Positions 32,783 through 44,531 of a DNA stretch of 64,000 bases are shown one piece after another. Positions within the stretch are counted from its first letter, which is position 1; every line of letters begins with the position of its first letter. The stretch is from contig JAHWDD010000010.1 of NCBI GenBank assembly GCA_023897205.1, positions 1,736,001-1,800,000 of the forward strand. The letters are read 5' to 3'. A program made the position numbers and the translations under genes. Origin of the DNA: Exophiala sp. HKRS030 (taxonomy: Eukaryota; Ascomycota; Eurotiomycetes; Chaetothyriales; Herpotrichiellaceae). The notes below the pieces were generated by a model. The model was given only the letters and a program-made list of their open reading frames with translations, was not told the origin of the DNA and did no database searches.

Positions 32783-35589
32783 ATGGATACTCCAGCTGTC
32801 GACGTCAATGGTCCAGCCACAGAAGACTTGAGTGAGACTTCCGAACAACAGCTTCCTCCTCGAACATCCAAAGGGAGACGATGTCCATATTGTGCTCGAC
32901 AGTTTTTGAAGGTCGACCACTATACGCGCCATCTTCGCTCACATACTAAGGAAAAGCCATTTGTTTGCAGCACATGTTTCAAAAAGTACCCTCGACAGTA
33001 AGTAATGATTTTGCCGCTAATGATACATGCTAAGCGAACAAGCGACACCTTGCTTCGGCATATGAGAATACATGACAGCAAAGCCACAGGTTCAGGCCCC
33101 GTTGTCGACACCGTCACTGGCGAGCATAGCATGGGCAGCCCTTCAACCGTATCGATACTGTCCCAGCCCACGATGTCGACCCATCGCCGAGAAAGTCGTG
33201 GAAATTCAGACACTGCGCATGAACAAGCGAATTGTAGATCAGAATCAGACTCAACGTACCACCATGCAGACCTTGGGAATAAGCTCAATGGCCAGCGACG
33301 CTCAGGAGCACCTGCAGCATTCAGTTCCGCCTCCACTTCAATGCCATTTCTGGGTTATGACATTGGCGAAATCATTGATCAAAGTCCAGCGTTTCTTGAC
33401 AAAGATCTAGAAATGCCATTTGTATTTCCCCAGTCAGGATCAAGCGAGATGGCACTGCCCATTACCGGTATTGATTCAACAAACTGGCTTCTTACCGAAG
33501 ATTTCGACTTTTCAATGCTCGATGGCATGGATCAACATCTCCTCAACGGCAACAATCCGTATTCCAGAGAGCTGATGTCACTTCCATCAAGCAACGAGTC
33601 CTCGCTGAACACTGGTTTGTCTCGGCCTGATGTTCCAGACCTTGGGAAAATCTGGTATTTGCCTTTTGATGGAGTACATTCCGGCTCCGAGGCGAGTAAT
33701 CCACCGCGCATACCCAACGTTGAGAACGCTCCTCGAACGAGAAATTCGACGAGGAGTATCGCGCAGACCTTGCCAAGAAGCTCCAGCCCCCATTGCGTAA
33801 CGAACCTTTACCGTCGATCGAGGCCATGGTAATTTAGCTCCACAAGATAGTTTTTTTTTCCAGATGAGACTGATGTTTCCCTAGAACCTGTATATTCATA
33901 TGTTCTTCAAGCAATTCAACCCCGCCTTACCGTTGGTACATGCATCGACGTTCCGACCCACCTCAAACACCGCCTTACTAGTTCTCTCGATATGCTCAGC
34001 AGGGGCACTATCGCTCGGTTCAGTGTCAGCTAGTAAGACAGGTTGCATGCTTTTTGAGCGAGTCAACAAGGCTCAAGTCAGCCAGGTAACACGTCGCGTT
34101 CCCGCTAATGTCTAAAGATCGCTAAACATAGATCCAGCCATTCGAAAAACAGACACGAGGGACTCCAGAAGACATAAGATGCATAGTGATAGCCTCGATG
34201 ATCGGACAGACTTTTGCCTTGCTCTCTGCTGTAAGTGCTAGAGCGGAAGTGCGCATTCATGACTGACCTCGAGATATAGTCTCCATCACATCTCATTACA
34301 GCTTCGTATTACCATGGCACCTTGATATCGGTTCGTTGAATTGGCCTTTTCATGGCATGAAGTTTTCTGACAACGGTGATAGATCGCTCGGCATGCGAGG
34401 CTGTACCACTATCCTGGCGAATTTGTACTCGAGGACAATCTCTCCTCTGCCGCGCTCGAAAAAGCTTGGCACATGTGGGCACGACAGGAGGAATTGAAGA
34501 GGTGCGATCACGCTGCTTGCATCTTTTCCTTGGAGTATTAATATGCTTACTTGACCGTGTAGGGTGGTATTGGCCCAGCATATCCATGATGCAGAACTCT
34601 CAGCTTTGTTCCATCATGAACCAATCTTTCGACATCACGCCGCGTTGTTGCCTGCAATTTCTTCAGCAGCTCTATTCGAAGCACCATCGGCTGCGATATG
34701 GGCGCAAAAATGGCGGGAAGAGCGTGAAACTCGACGTTTGACTGGTGCCAGTTTTCATGTGCCGAGTGTGGTGGGTGGCTCAAAGTGGTGTACGCTGCCA
34801 TACTCTGTCGACACGCCTATGATGGTGAAGTATGCGTTGCTTTCTGGGATAGGGGCCTCCATTGCGGAATGTCGACACTTGAAATATCTCACCGTCGAGC
34901 CAATTGCTCGATATGAATCAGAGCTGATTCAGTGGCATGAAACGTTCTCGGGCGATTCCGACCAATCGACAGCACAATCTAGTTCAATCAATATTCCCTT
35001 CAGCTTGCTGCCACTTTGGTCATATACATTCATGACATTGACAACAGATATTGACATGTTAGAATGTGCGATCGGAAAACGGGGTGCCAGCAGCGCGGCA
35101 CCAGCCCAGCAGTATGCTCAGTCTTGGGCTAGTTCGCCGAATGCAAGACGGTGTCTTCTGCATGCTCTGACGTTGCAACAAAACATCGCCGACTGCAGTG
35201 TAGGATCTGTCATGGCAATTCATACGCCGAGAATCCTATTTGCTGCAGCGGTATGCTGGCACGCATACATGGTCTACGCACCACATATCAATAGGGTGGC
35301 GAGAGACATCACAGGCTCTCGCGAAGATGGGGAGTTGGAAAGCCTCAAGCACTTACCAGAAGTCAGAAGACCTTCGAGCAGATCTGGTGAAATATCGGCA
35401 TCTTCGAAACCCAGTAGTGCGTCAGAGAGCGTGGAACGACTTACGACGATTCTAGCGGCGAATCCGGCCGAAATGAAGGCGGCCACTTTGTGCGTCATTG
35501 AGAATGCTTTGCGGCGATTGGGGTCTTGGGGAATCTCAATCACTTTCGCAGACCTCGTCCAGACTTTCATCTTCGGAAAAGAAGAATAA
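32783..35589 (+). CDS. C2H2 zinc-finger transcription factor with fungal regulatory domain
   Basis: Exons inferred: 32783-32997, 33043-33828 (internally interrupted), 33885-34085, 34132-34230, 34280-34330, 34383-34501 and 34563-35589, about 809 residues. Two adjacent fingers open the protein: CPYCARQFLKVDHYTRHLRSH and CSTCFKKYPRHDTLLRHMRIH, the second assembled by the first splice. The later exons carry a PF04082-like regulatory domain (FFKQFNPALPLVHASTFRP, MIGQTFALLS, IARHARLYHYPGEF, VLAQHIHDAELSALFHHEP). Within 33043-33828 the frame must change between about 33674 and 33757, either by an intron 33674-33741 (GTACAT...GAG) with no clear branch point or by one missing base. Probably a nuclear regulator; targets unknown. 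Confidence 0.82.
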
Positions 35590-36170
35590 AAGTACATGGC
35601 TCATCGTAATGGACGCCTCCTACAGATGTTGCAGGGAGTGCGAACCGACGGGAAGGAGTGCACGCAAGACTAGGGTAAATAGTGTAAATATCAAAGATGA
35701 AAAGAAGTGGATGGCATGTCGAATCGTCCAAGTCAGATTCCAAAAAAAGCCGATGATCATGTCTCTATACTTCGCCGTACTAATATGCTCTCTACGGCGG
35801 ACTCTAAGTTAACAAGTAGCAGTATGTCCCCTCCATGACTCCCCTGCATGTCCTGCGACACCAATGTCACCGCAAGGCGATCAAGTCAAATTTCTACCGT
35901 CAAGCCATATAAAGTTCGTGTCAATGAAACAAGGCTGACACCTGCCTGGCCTTTAGTTGTTGCCCACAAGACGTGACTGCTCTGCGCATCACCACAGCAT
36001 CGCACGCTTTCTTGACCATCTGCATCTAAAGCATCTGTTAAGATCCATTCGATTCGGTCCACTGAGTCAGCGGAGTTCCCAGTCTAGACCTCACCGGTGT
36101 TCTTCAGAAGAGAGGTCGCAGCCTGCGTCAGTCTTCTGGCATTGCCATACCAACCAGACAAATCACCAAG
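35590..36170. other. Intergenic region upstream of UBC13
   Basis: 3' region of the C2H2 regulator and 5' region of UBC13. Nothing recognised. Confidence 0.55.
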
Positions 36171-36782
36171 ATGGCACTGCCCAAGAGAATTATCAAAGAG
36201 ACGGAGAGATTGATGGCTGAGCCGTATGTGGTGTCGCCACACGTTTGAGGAGATGAAGTCTGACATTTGTGTACAGGGTGCCGGGAATCAGTGCCGTGCC
36301 TCACGACGATAACCTGAGATATTTTGACGTTAGCATTCATGGCCCTTCTCAGTCACCATATGAAGGTATGTCGCTATGCTCCGAGAGTCTTTACAAGAGA
36401 ATCGGCTAATGCCAGCCTAGGAGGCATTTTCAAACTCGAACTCTTCTTACCTGAAGACTACCCCATGACGCCGCCCAAAATTCGCTTTCTGACAAAGATA
36501 TACCATCCGAATATTGACAAGCTGGGTAGAATTTGCTTAGATGTGCTGAAGAGTGAGTCCAAGTCCATATATCAGTCGTTCTATCCACTAAGTAGATATG
36601 CTACAGGTAATTGGTCACCAGCCCTACAGATTAGAACAATCCTGCTTTCCATACAGGCTTTGCTAGGGGCCCCCAACCCAGACGACCCACTGGCCAATGA
36701 CGTCGCGCAGCGGTGGAAAGAGGATCAAGAAGCTGCTATTCAGACTGCCAGGGAATGGACTCGGACGCATGCAACGGCGTGA
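36171..36782 (+). CDS. UBC13: Ubiquitin-conjugating enzyme E2 Ubc13
   Basis: Four exons, 36171-36223, 36277-36365, 36421-36552 and 36607-36782, giving 149 residues, the family length. The UBC fold is complete: [21 protein letters not shown] start, [16 protein letters not shown] with the catalytic Cys86, the [18 protein letters not shown] helix and the [12 protein letters not shown] motif characteristic of Ubc13. With a Uev1/Mms2 partner it builds K63-linked chains, acting in postreplication repair on PCNA and in signalling. The last junction yields Ser-Asn-Trp after VLK, where relatives usually have Asp. All introns are 53-55 nt. Confidence 0.95.
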
Positions 36783-37278
36783 AGACTTGCAGGACCGGCG
36801 TATCATTAAGGAGTTTATTTGAGACCGGCATGAAGGGGAGAATCACGGACGTTGACCATACAGACATTTGGGTCACCTCTCTGGTTCTGTTTGATGTGCT
36901 ATGATTCCATGACATTCAGATACAACACGAGTACCTTGATATTTCTACCCTTTCTGCAACACGTGGTGAGTGTCTGTATCAATCCAGGACGCCTCTGCCA
37001 ATCTTCACTGCCAAGTCTCACCTCCGTTTCTGTACGTCCGTGACACTCATTGTTGGAAATCTTACCCGTTTTCTCATATTCTCCATCTGGTTCATTGACT
37101 CGAAGTGATGAACGAGGAATGAGTGAATGTTTCTGCCGTTTTGGTCGGCGAAACACGCACGTCATTGGCGTTCTGCTGAGCTGGTAGCGGCATGTGTCTG
37201 CTGCGAAGAATCGTGCTCCATGGAATTCCAAGTTTGATGCTACAAGGTTTCACGGAGCTAAACTCCAGGCATCCAGCG
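36783..37278. other. Intergenic region
   Basis: 3' region of UBC13 and promoter of the next gene. Nothing recognised. Confidence 0.55.
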
Positions 37279-39311
37279 ATGAACATCCCGAGATCTCCGT
37301 TTGGAGGTACACACGGCAATGGCTCGACTCAAAGGTGAAGAGCCACCACCAGAAAACTTCACATAACTTCTGTGCCAGCCACTAACAATTCCCAGCTCCT
37401 CATCGACCTCGACAACACCCAGATCTCCACCTAGCCAAGGAGGACGATTGAAACGACTAGCTAGCAAGATAAGCCTCTCAAATCTATCTTCAAGTGTTTA
37501 CGCAAAATCACCTCAAAAAGGAAGCCCGGTGACAAAACTAGAGCAGGTGTGGCACCCAATATCTTCACCCAACTCAGGGCGAAGTTCACACAGACTTCCT
37601 CCAATCATGAAATCTTCCTTCGAACACCTTGACTACGACTCAGAGCCTCTGGGTGAGATTCTTTCTATGCAAGCTCCTCAATACACAATCCGTCAGCCCA
37701 AACCTTCGATCATGGCCACTGCAAATCTCCAAGCACGGAGCATCATTGACAACATGGAGCGCTTCGGACCACAGGTCGAGCCCTTCCCAGAAATGTTGAC
37801 TCGACGAGCTGCGGCCATCAAAGAGCGTCTGATGAAGAAGGCAAAAGAAAACCTAAAGAATCCAGGCTATTTCCCAGATCCACCGCCAGACATCTTTCGT
37901 GACCAGATTGCTAGGAAGACCCTACATTCCCATAAGTCAAGCGACGAAGATCGGGATGAAGATGAGAAAACCATTAGAGCGGCCAAGTCGTATGCCCAAT
38001 TACAACCACCAGTTGTGGTCAACCAACAGAATTCTCCGCGTATTCCACCCCGGTCGACCAGCATCAGTAAAGATTCGGAGCATGGCCAACGGGCTATCGC
38101 TGCTCTGTATCCCGCGCTGCTCAATCTGTCACCGCCAGAGAAGAGCGAACATCCCTTCTACCTCCTTGATGCGTTGTCGTCCACAAGCACGGCACCTTTG
38201 ATGATCACAACCTCAACGGCAGAAGAGATCCAAGACTGGGCAAGACAAAAGCGGAAGCACGAAGTCCAACGCTGCGGCCACCCACGACCAAGCCTGGAGT
38301 CCTCGCAAAGTGCCACTTCTTTCACCACAACGAACCCTTATGCTGCATCTTCTCGTGTTTTCACCACACCTATCAAGGACTCCATCCTCAAATCGGGTGG
38401 AAGTTCCATCACGTACGATAATCATGGCAGCAACTCACAGCTCAAGCGATATGAAAACAGGAAAAGCTCGGAAAGCAGTGACCACACAGACAATCTTCAC
38501 AACAAGAGTTCGCGTTCTTGGACTTTGTCAGACCACGACAGAGAAGAGACAGATATCTTCGACATTCTGTCCGATGCTTCTCCACTGATCTTTTCGACAC
38601 CCAGAAATGTCTCGACACCAGTTGAGAACGCGAGATCTGAATCTACGTCGTTCTCCTCAGATGGGTTTGGCAAGAAAACTGGTTTGCGCAAGATGTCAAA
38701 TTTCTTCAAAGGCAAGCCAGAAAAGAACGAGCCTCCAACCACACCCGTCGAGAATGCGATCAGCCCCAATCTAAACCGTCCTGACTTGGTGAGAAAACTT
38801 TCACGCTGAATCGTTCTTGCCTTCCAAAGCCACTGAACAATCTTAGGAGCTCTATCTGCGTCGAACACTAAATTGCTGGTCTCGAGACTACAACGAAGGT
38901 GACCTCAAGCCACGCCATCCATATACATCCAAGGGGTGGTACTCCCGCAACCTCCGATGCACTACTTGCTTAGATGTATATTGTGCCGTTTGTGGTCGGG
39001 CATGCTGCGCCTATAAGGCTGCCGTCGCGGCGCTCGATACGCACAAGAACAACGCGGATAATCTGAAGAAAGCAGAGGAACGAGTGCTGGAGATCACAAA
39101 GGTGTTTCCTTACGGTCGCGAAAGTCCGACATTTCTGCAATGCACCAAGGATTGCGAGACTGGTTGTGGGAAGATGGTTTGTCCAGATTGCTGTGGTATG
39201 TGTCCTCAGGAATTCTGTTTCGATATCCAGTGCCGGAAATGCAAGCCTAGTCCGTGGGATATCTGTGATTGGCACGATGATGACATGAATTTGTTCCGCT
39301 GGAGTGGATGA
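37279..39311 (+). CDS. Conserved-looking protein with cysteine-rich C-terminal domain
   Basis: Three exons, 37279-37334, 37396-38788 and 38847-39311, giving 637 residues. Splicing restores one frame across both junctions (branch points CTAAC and CTGAAC). Residues 1-480 are Ser/Thr/Pro-rich and largely disordered, with a short basic helical stretch (RRAAAIKERLMKKAKENL, about 135-155). The last 155 residues are a compact metal-binding-like module: LRCTTCLDVYCAVCGRACC, then QCTKDCETGCGKMVCPDCC, MCPQEFCFDIQCRKC and a closing CDWHDDDMN. The spacing of about 20 Cys suggests several zinc sites, though it matches no RING or PHD pattern I can assign. Function unknown. Confidence 0.8.
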
Positions 39312-39848
39312 TAATGCGAATTACATAAGGTGGGCTCTATCGTGGGATAGAGTCCGAGCAATGATGGCGGCATGTGCGAGAAGAGTGCTTTGAGCTTCTG
39401 CTAGTTTAAATAGGCTGGGCGATTCATACCGCTGTTTGCAAGATGCTAATGAAAATTAAATCAAAACAATGAGCTGTGTAGATCTCTAGTAGGAGGTGTG
39501 TAGGTCCTGGAAAATTGAGCTTCTTGCCCGTCTGTCACCAAAGTGGTATGCATGACACAGGTTTCTTCCTACACATTTCTATCATCTGTGCTCGCCAGAC
39601 CTGCGAACATTTGCTGCCCCTGAAGCCTGCATAAACGATGGCGATCAAAAATTGCACGTGGCGATTCCAAGGTTTCACCGTACAGCTGTAAGTCTTGGCA
39701 TCAGCCAAGACGCACAATTCAGTGGGCGACCCACCGTGCCGCCTCACAGATCCCAGGACCGAAAGCGAATTGACTGCGCATTTCTCAACCTCACATCCAC
39801 ACCACACTACACAATCGAAGACAGGTACAGCATCCTCAATCGTCCAAG
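39312..39848. other. Intergenic region, RPL24 promoter
   Basis: 3' region of the Cys-rich protein gene and promoter of RPL24. Nothing recognised otherwise. Confidence 0.55.
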
Positions 39849-40740
39849 ATGCGTACCTACGACGACACCTTCAGCGGTACCAAAATCTACCCGGGCAAGG
39901 TCAGTTTTCCTTCCTCTCCTCCAAAAGGTGTCCTGCGAACGAGGACTTCGGCAACAAACAGTACGACTTCAAGAAGATTCCGACGAAGCGTCTCTATTCT
40001 CATGGGATACTCGATGTACGATATGAAGGAGATTGCGAAGTCGGGCGGAGGATTGTGTGGACCGAATTGAAGAAATGGAAATGGCTGACATATTGGGTTT
40101 TGTGATATTTATAGGGCAAGCTCTACGTCCGTGGTGATAGCAAGATCTTCCGATTCCAGAATGGAAAGAGTGAATCCCTTTTCCTCCAGCGAAAGAACCC
40201 CGAAGAATAGCATGGACTATTCTGTTCCGTCGCCAGCACAAGAAGGGTATCTCTGAGGTTAGTTCCATTCCGACTTTGATTGCGATTTGGATATTAGTTC
40301 CGGGACATTGAACGAACATGTGGGATTGGAATGATACTTCTGATCGACACATCATTATCTAAGAGGAGGATATTCGCGATCACATCAGCATGGCGTTATA
40401 TTGTATCGAGGAAAGAAATATTTAACTAACAAAACCCTCAAAAATATAGGAAGTTGCCAAGAAGCGAACCCGCCGCACAGTCAAGCACCAGCGCGCCATC
40501 GTTGGAGCCTCGTTGGACGTGATCAAGGAGCGCCGATCGCAACGACCAGAAGCCCGTGCTGCCGCCCGCCAGGCCGCCATCAAGGAGTCAAAGGAGAAGA
40601 AAACCGCCGCCGAATCCAAGAAGAAGGCTGAGAAGGCAAAGACTGCTGCAAGTGCTGCTCGCGGCCAGGCTCGTGGTGGTATCGCTTCGAAGCAACAGGC
40701 TAAGGGTGCGCCCAGCAAGGTTCAGGCCAAGAGCCGATAG
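39849..40740 (+). CDS. RPL24: 60S ribosomal protein L24 (eL24), apparent 1-nt deletion in exon 2
   Basis: Three exons, 39849-39899, 40115-40257 and 40450-40740. The start [17 protein letters not shown], the second-exon segment [20 protein letters not shown] and the third-exon [19 protein letters not shown] are textbook eL24, a cytosolic large-subunit protein at the intersubunit face. Exon 2 is one base short: the C4 run 40198-40201 is followed in frame by a premature TAG, while the expected Arg-Arg-Ile-Ala-Trp continuation lies in the next frame. One more C gives about 161 residues, the family length. Introns of 215 and 192 nt are far longer than others here, as is common in ribosomal protein genes. 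Confidence 0.92.
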
Positions 40741-41593
40741 ATGGAAGGAGAAGTGATATGGGTGACTGGCTTTCTTGCAACAGAAATCATGTGGTTATTG
40801 GTGCAGTGGGTTCAATCAGAGGTTCGGATGGGGAACTTGCAAAAGACTCGTCTCTTGATGGCCGAAAGATTCGAACTCGATGGTTTATGAGATACAGGAG
40901 CTATGTTGTAGCCGTGGGAAAGAAAAGAACTTGTGGCTACCTTTCAAATCCTTCTCCAACATTATGTCGGCATCATTGCCTGAGGGCCAAAGCTTTGTCA
41001 GGGCATGATAGACCGAGAAAAATGATTCAATAAATCCCATAAAATCTACTGACCTCAAACCCTTCAGAGAAGAGTTATTGAATAATGCTCTTGTTGTTGG
41101 GAGCAGTTTCATCAATCCTCATGCTATATGCCCTTGATCCCACAATATCGAGCAACCTTTGACGAAATGCTTTTCGTCTATTTCACATACGAGCACTCCC
41201 AAATATGCATGCCTGATTTTTCTCTGCGATCGAAGCTTTGTAGAGATTTGTCCACGGTAGAGATTTGGTCGCAGCATCCAGGTGTATTTCAAGTGCAGAT
41301 CGATTCGAGATGTGACAGGGTTGGTGTTAAAAGCACACCTACATAACGGTGGCGGCAGATAAAGAATCGCCCTCAGATGATTTGGACAAGGCGACCTTGC
41401 TGATTCTTGCCATAAGCTGGAATCGGTAGCTGGGCGGCTCAGGCAGTCCGGCAGTAGTCACCCAAAGTTTCTGACGCTCATCGTCGCCGAGCTTGAATGC
41501 TTGCCCTTGCACTCTCCGCAAACCCTTTAGCTGTCACAGAGACGGAATCTCTTGTGCCCAAAGCCAAAAGTTCATTCTAATCCTGTCTTCCCA
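40741..41593. other. Convergent 3' region
   Basis: Between the stops of RPL24 and the DUF1770 gene. Nothing recognised. Confidence 0.55.
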
Positions 41594-42169
41594 TCAATCT
41601 CCCAAACTCGTACCAAATTTATCCACAAAGAAATCCTCGGCCTTCTTAAGGACCTTCGCATCCTTCGTCTTGATATTCTCCTCGGGCAATTTCCAATTAT
41701 TCACCCCCCACCACCATTTCCTCACTTTGGCACCAACACCACGCCCCCTAAACTTGGTCCCACGATTCCAATGCCTCCATCCAAACATCGCCAAATTCCA
41801 CAAAATCCCTTGCGTCAGCGGTAAAATCACTTGGTCGCGCACCGTGATAAACGCAATACGCCAGTTTGACTCAGCATCCTTGATGCTCGCCAGATACGAC
41901 TGTTCGAAGCGGAAATCTGGGATCGGTGGAAAGTCGCGCCGGCGAGGTCGTGGTTGGATAACTTCGCTGGGGATTGTGGATGAGGAGGTTTCGGAGGCGA
42001 ATGAGTGTGAGCGTGAGCGTTGCGGCGAGTCAGAGGGTGATTCTAGTGTGGCAAGGATTTTCTTGGATGCCGCTGTTGATGGGTTTAGGTCGTGGTGTGG
42101 TGATGGGTTGCGGTTTATGGATACGGATTGAATCGCCGAGGCGATCTCAGCAGCTGGGTTGCTCGCCAT
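41594..42169 (-). CDS. DUF1770-like fungal protein
   Basis: Single exon, 191 residues from the ATG at 42169. The N-terminus reads MASNPAAEIASAIQSVSI followed by INRNPSPHHDLNPSTAASK, the middle is Ser/Pro/Arg-rich, and the core PPIPDFRFEQSYLASIKDAE with AFITVRDQVILPLTQGILWN and GWRHWNRG is the pattern I associate with the fungus-specific DUF1770 family. A hydrophobic stretch within the core may be membrane- or partner-facing. Function unknown. A 212-codon frame on the opposite strand covers the same bases but shows no family features and is a shadow. Divergent from adenosine kinase. Confidence 0.75.
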   Translation of the reverse strand: MASNPAAEIASAIQSVSINRNPSPHHDLNPSTAASKKILATLESPSDSPQRSRSHSFASETSSSTIPSEVIQPRPRRRDFPPIPDFRFEQSYLASIKDAESNWRIAFITVRDQVILPLTQGILWNLAMFGWRHWNRGTKFRGRGVGAKVRKWWWGVNNWKLPEENIKTKDAKVLKKAEDFFVDKFGTSLGD

Positions 42170-42752
42170 GATGATGGTGGTATGGGATGGAGAGGCCCTG
42201 CAATTATGACCGGGAACGGTATATGTGTGCTGAGGAAAATGTGAGTCTTGATAGTGTTTGAAAACAGCAACGACCAGTCTCCCAAGCCAGCTGTAGACGT
42301 CTTACTGGGATATGCTTGACGGTAGATTCGGTGTATAAATCAAAAGGTCGGCCTCGGGCGAGCTTGAGCAATTGCTTCAATCCGGGCAGCAAGCCAACCA
42401 GTGCCGACTTCAGCCTCGTCGGCACACCTTCTCTAAAAACCAACCAATCTGATCGGCATGGAAGAATCACCCTTCCGAAGGCGGTGAAGGAAACTATTTT
42501 TTTCGCGCGGGAAATTTCCTGACCCCAAAGCCAATGACCACCCCACATTCGTCCCTCCCTCCAATGCCAACGATAGCACATGGGCCCTTCAACAACATCA
42601 TCATACGGTAGTTGACCGTTCCCCTCCAAAGAAAATTCATGATCTAAGATCTGTACCTCCAACTCTGAACTTCCTAGGCTTTTCAACTTGACAGTGCACT
42701 ACTCGTCTTTCTCCTTTTCCGCACAAACACTCAAGTTTCTCTATACCTAAAC
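42170..42752. other. Divergent region DUF1770 gene / adenosine kinase
   Basis: Shared upstream region. Nothing recognised. Confidence 0.55.
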
Positions 42753-44029
42753 ATGACTACCCAATCATTCAAGCTCCTGTGCTTGGAGAACCCGCTGCTG
42801 GACATCCAGGGTCAAGGGTACGTTCTGTCCAAGGCACATTACACACATAGCCCACAGCAGTCCCATTGTGCTGTGACTGTACCGTCATAGCATATCTCCT
42901 AACGATCTGTCGCAGTGACCAAGCCATGCTCGAGCAATATGGACTTAAGCTCGACGACACACTACTGGCCGAGCCGCACCAGATGGGTCTCTACGAAGAC
43001 CTAATCAAGAACCGCAATGCGAAACTCATCCCTGGTGGAGCGGCGCAGAATACTGCGCGAGGCGCCCAGTACATGCTCCCCCGGATTCGGTATGGTATAT
43101 TGGGTGCGTCGGTGATGATGAGTATGCAAATATTCTGAGGCAGAAGTGCAAGGAACAAGGTGTGCCTTTTTTCCAGTTCAAACACCCTCGCATTATATCT
43201 TACGATTTTTCTTATATAGGCCTCCACGTTGAATACCTCGTCGACCCCGCCGTGCCTACGGGCAAATGCGGTGTTATCATCACTGACCACCACCGCACCA
43301 TGTGCACGCATCTCGCCGCAGCGAACGAATACAAACTATCGCATCTGCAATCACCAGAGATTTGGTCCAAGGTTGAGGCCACTACTACAGCATTCTATGT
43401 CGGTGGATATCATCTGACGGTCTGCCCGCCTGCAGCCATCGCTCTCGGCGAGCACGCTGCCAAAACAAACAAGGTATACATGTTGAGCTTGTCTGCTGGC
43501 TTCATTCCGCAATTCTTCAAGGATCCCCTGGCCCAGGTCATCCCCTATTGTGATTATATCTTTGGAAACGAGAACGAAGCAAAGACTTGGGCCGAAACGG
43601 CTGGGAAGAAGGACATCAGTATCCCCGAAGCCGCGAAATTGTTAGCTGAGCAAGATAAGGTCAACAAGCAAAGACCGCGAGTGGTCATTATCACCCAAGG
43701 AACAGATCCAACCATCGTAGCCATAAAGGAAGAAGGAAAGGATGTCGAAATCAAGGAATACCCTGTTGCTCTTATCGAGCCATCCTTGATCAATGACACC
43801 AATGGTGCCGGTGATGCTTTCGCCGGTGGCTTTGCTGCTGGAATCGTGGAAGGTGATTCGCTTGACGTTGCGATCAAGAAAGGCCATTGGTTGGCTAGAT
43901 TGGGGTTGCAGGAATTGGGCCCATCGTATGTTCCCTTCCATTGCTTTGATGCAGAATCACGCTATCTGACTTATACTAATCACTTGATGCAGATATCCTT
44001 ATCCCAAGCAAACTTACAAGAGTGATTGA
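42753..44029 (+). CDS. ADO1: Adenosine kinase, apparent 1-nt deletion in exon 2
   Basis: Four exons, 42753-42817, 42916-43159, 43220-43925 and 43993-44029, about 350 residues once one base is allowed for. It phosphorylates adenosine to AMP with ATP, recycling the adenosine released by S-adenosylhomocysteine hydrolysis. PfkB-family marks are ENPLLDIQG near the start, the GGAAQNTARGAQYML substrate loop, TGKCGVIITDHHRTMCT, and the ATP/catalytic motif NDTNGAGDAFAGGF with the base Asp. In exon 2 the C5 run at 43078-43082 is one base short; the expected DSVWYIGCVGDDEYA follows in the next frame, and the phase of the downstream intron also needs the extra base. The last exon supplies the conserved YPYPKQTYKSD end. 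Confidence 0.93.
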
Positions 44030-44531
44030 TCTCCGATAGGAGATCCCAATGGGACAGGGAATAAGCGGCGTCTCAGAACTGCAGAGAAGCATGTCGATGC
44101 AACCCGCCAGCCCCGAGACAATACGCGCATTCTACTCTGCTTTGCCCGCGGTTGAGCCCCTGTAATATCACCAGCGCGGACAGTCTAATTCAACAAGACT
44201 TATTTCCAGCGTATGATGCCATGTCTTCCACGACCTGACGATCAGAATAGAAAATGGCCTTCGTGTCTGGACGGGATCCTATACCACAGTTGCTATGCAT
44301 CGAAGGAGGGATTCCATACGTATATCCACTTATAGATCAAATCAAGAGTTCCAGCGACGAGCAGCCTCGACTCGCTCGGAAAATGTGCGGCGTTTGATCA
44401 CATTGAAAGTTGACATCTGGTTCTCGGACATGATTCACATCGAATTTATGGCCTGACGAGGTGCACGCTTTGGACAGCAAGCCTAAGCCTAGGGCCCAAG
44501 AAGTAGATACAACGTCGAGGTTCCGCGTGAC
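44030..44531. other. Convergent 3' region
   Basis: Between the stops of adenosine kinase and the Est1-like gene. Nothing recognised. Confidence 0.55.

Noticed and set aside
40258..40449. C/D snoRNA in RPL24 intron 2
   Set aside because: ATGATAC and CTGA occur but too close together and without a terminal stem or a second box pair.
41493..42131. 212-codon plus-strand frame
   Set aside because: Antisense shadow of the DUF1770-like gene, which shows family motifs.
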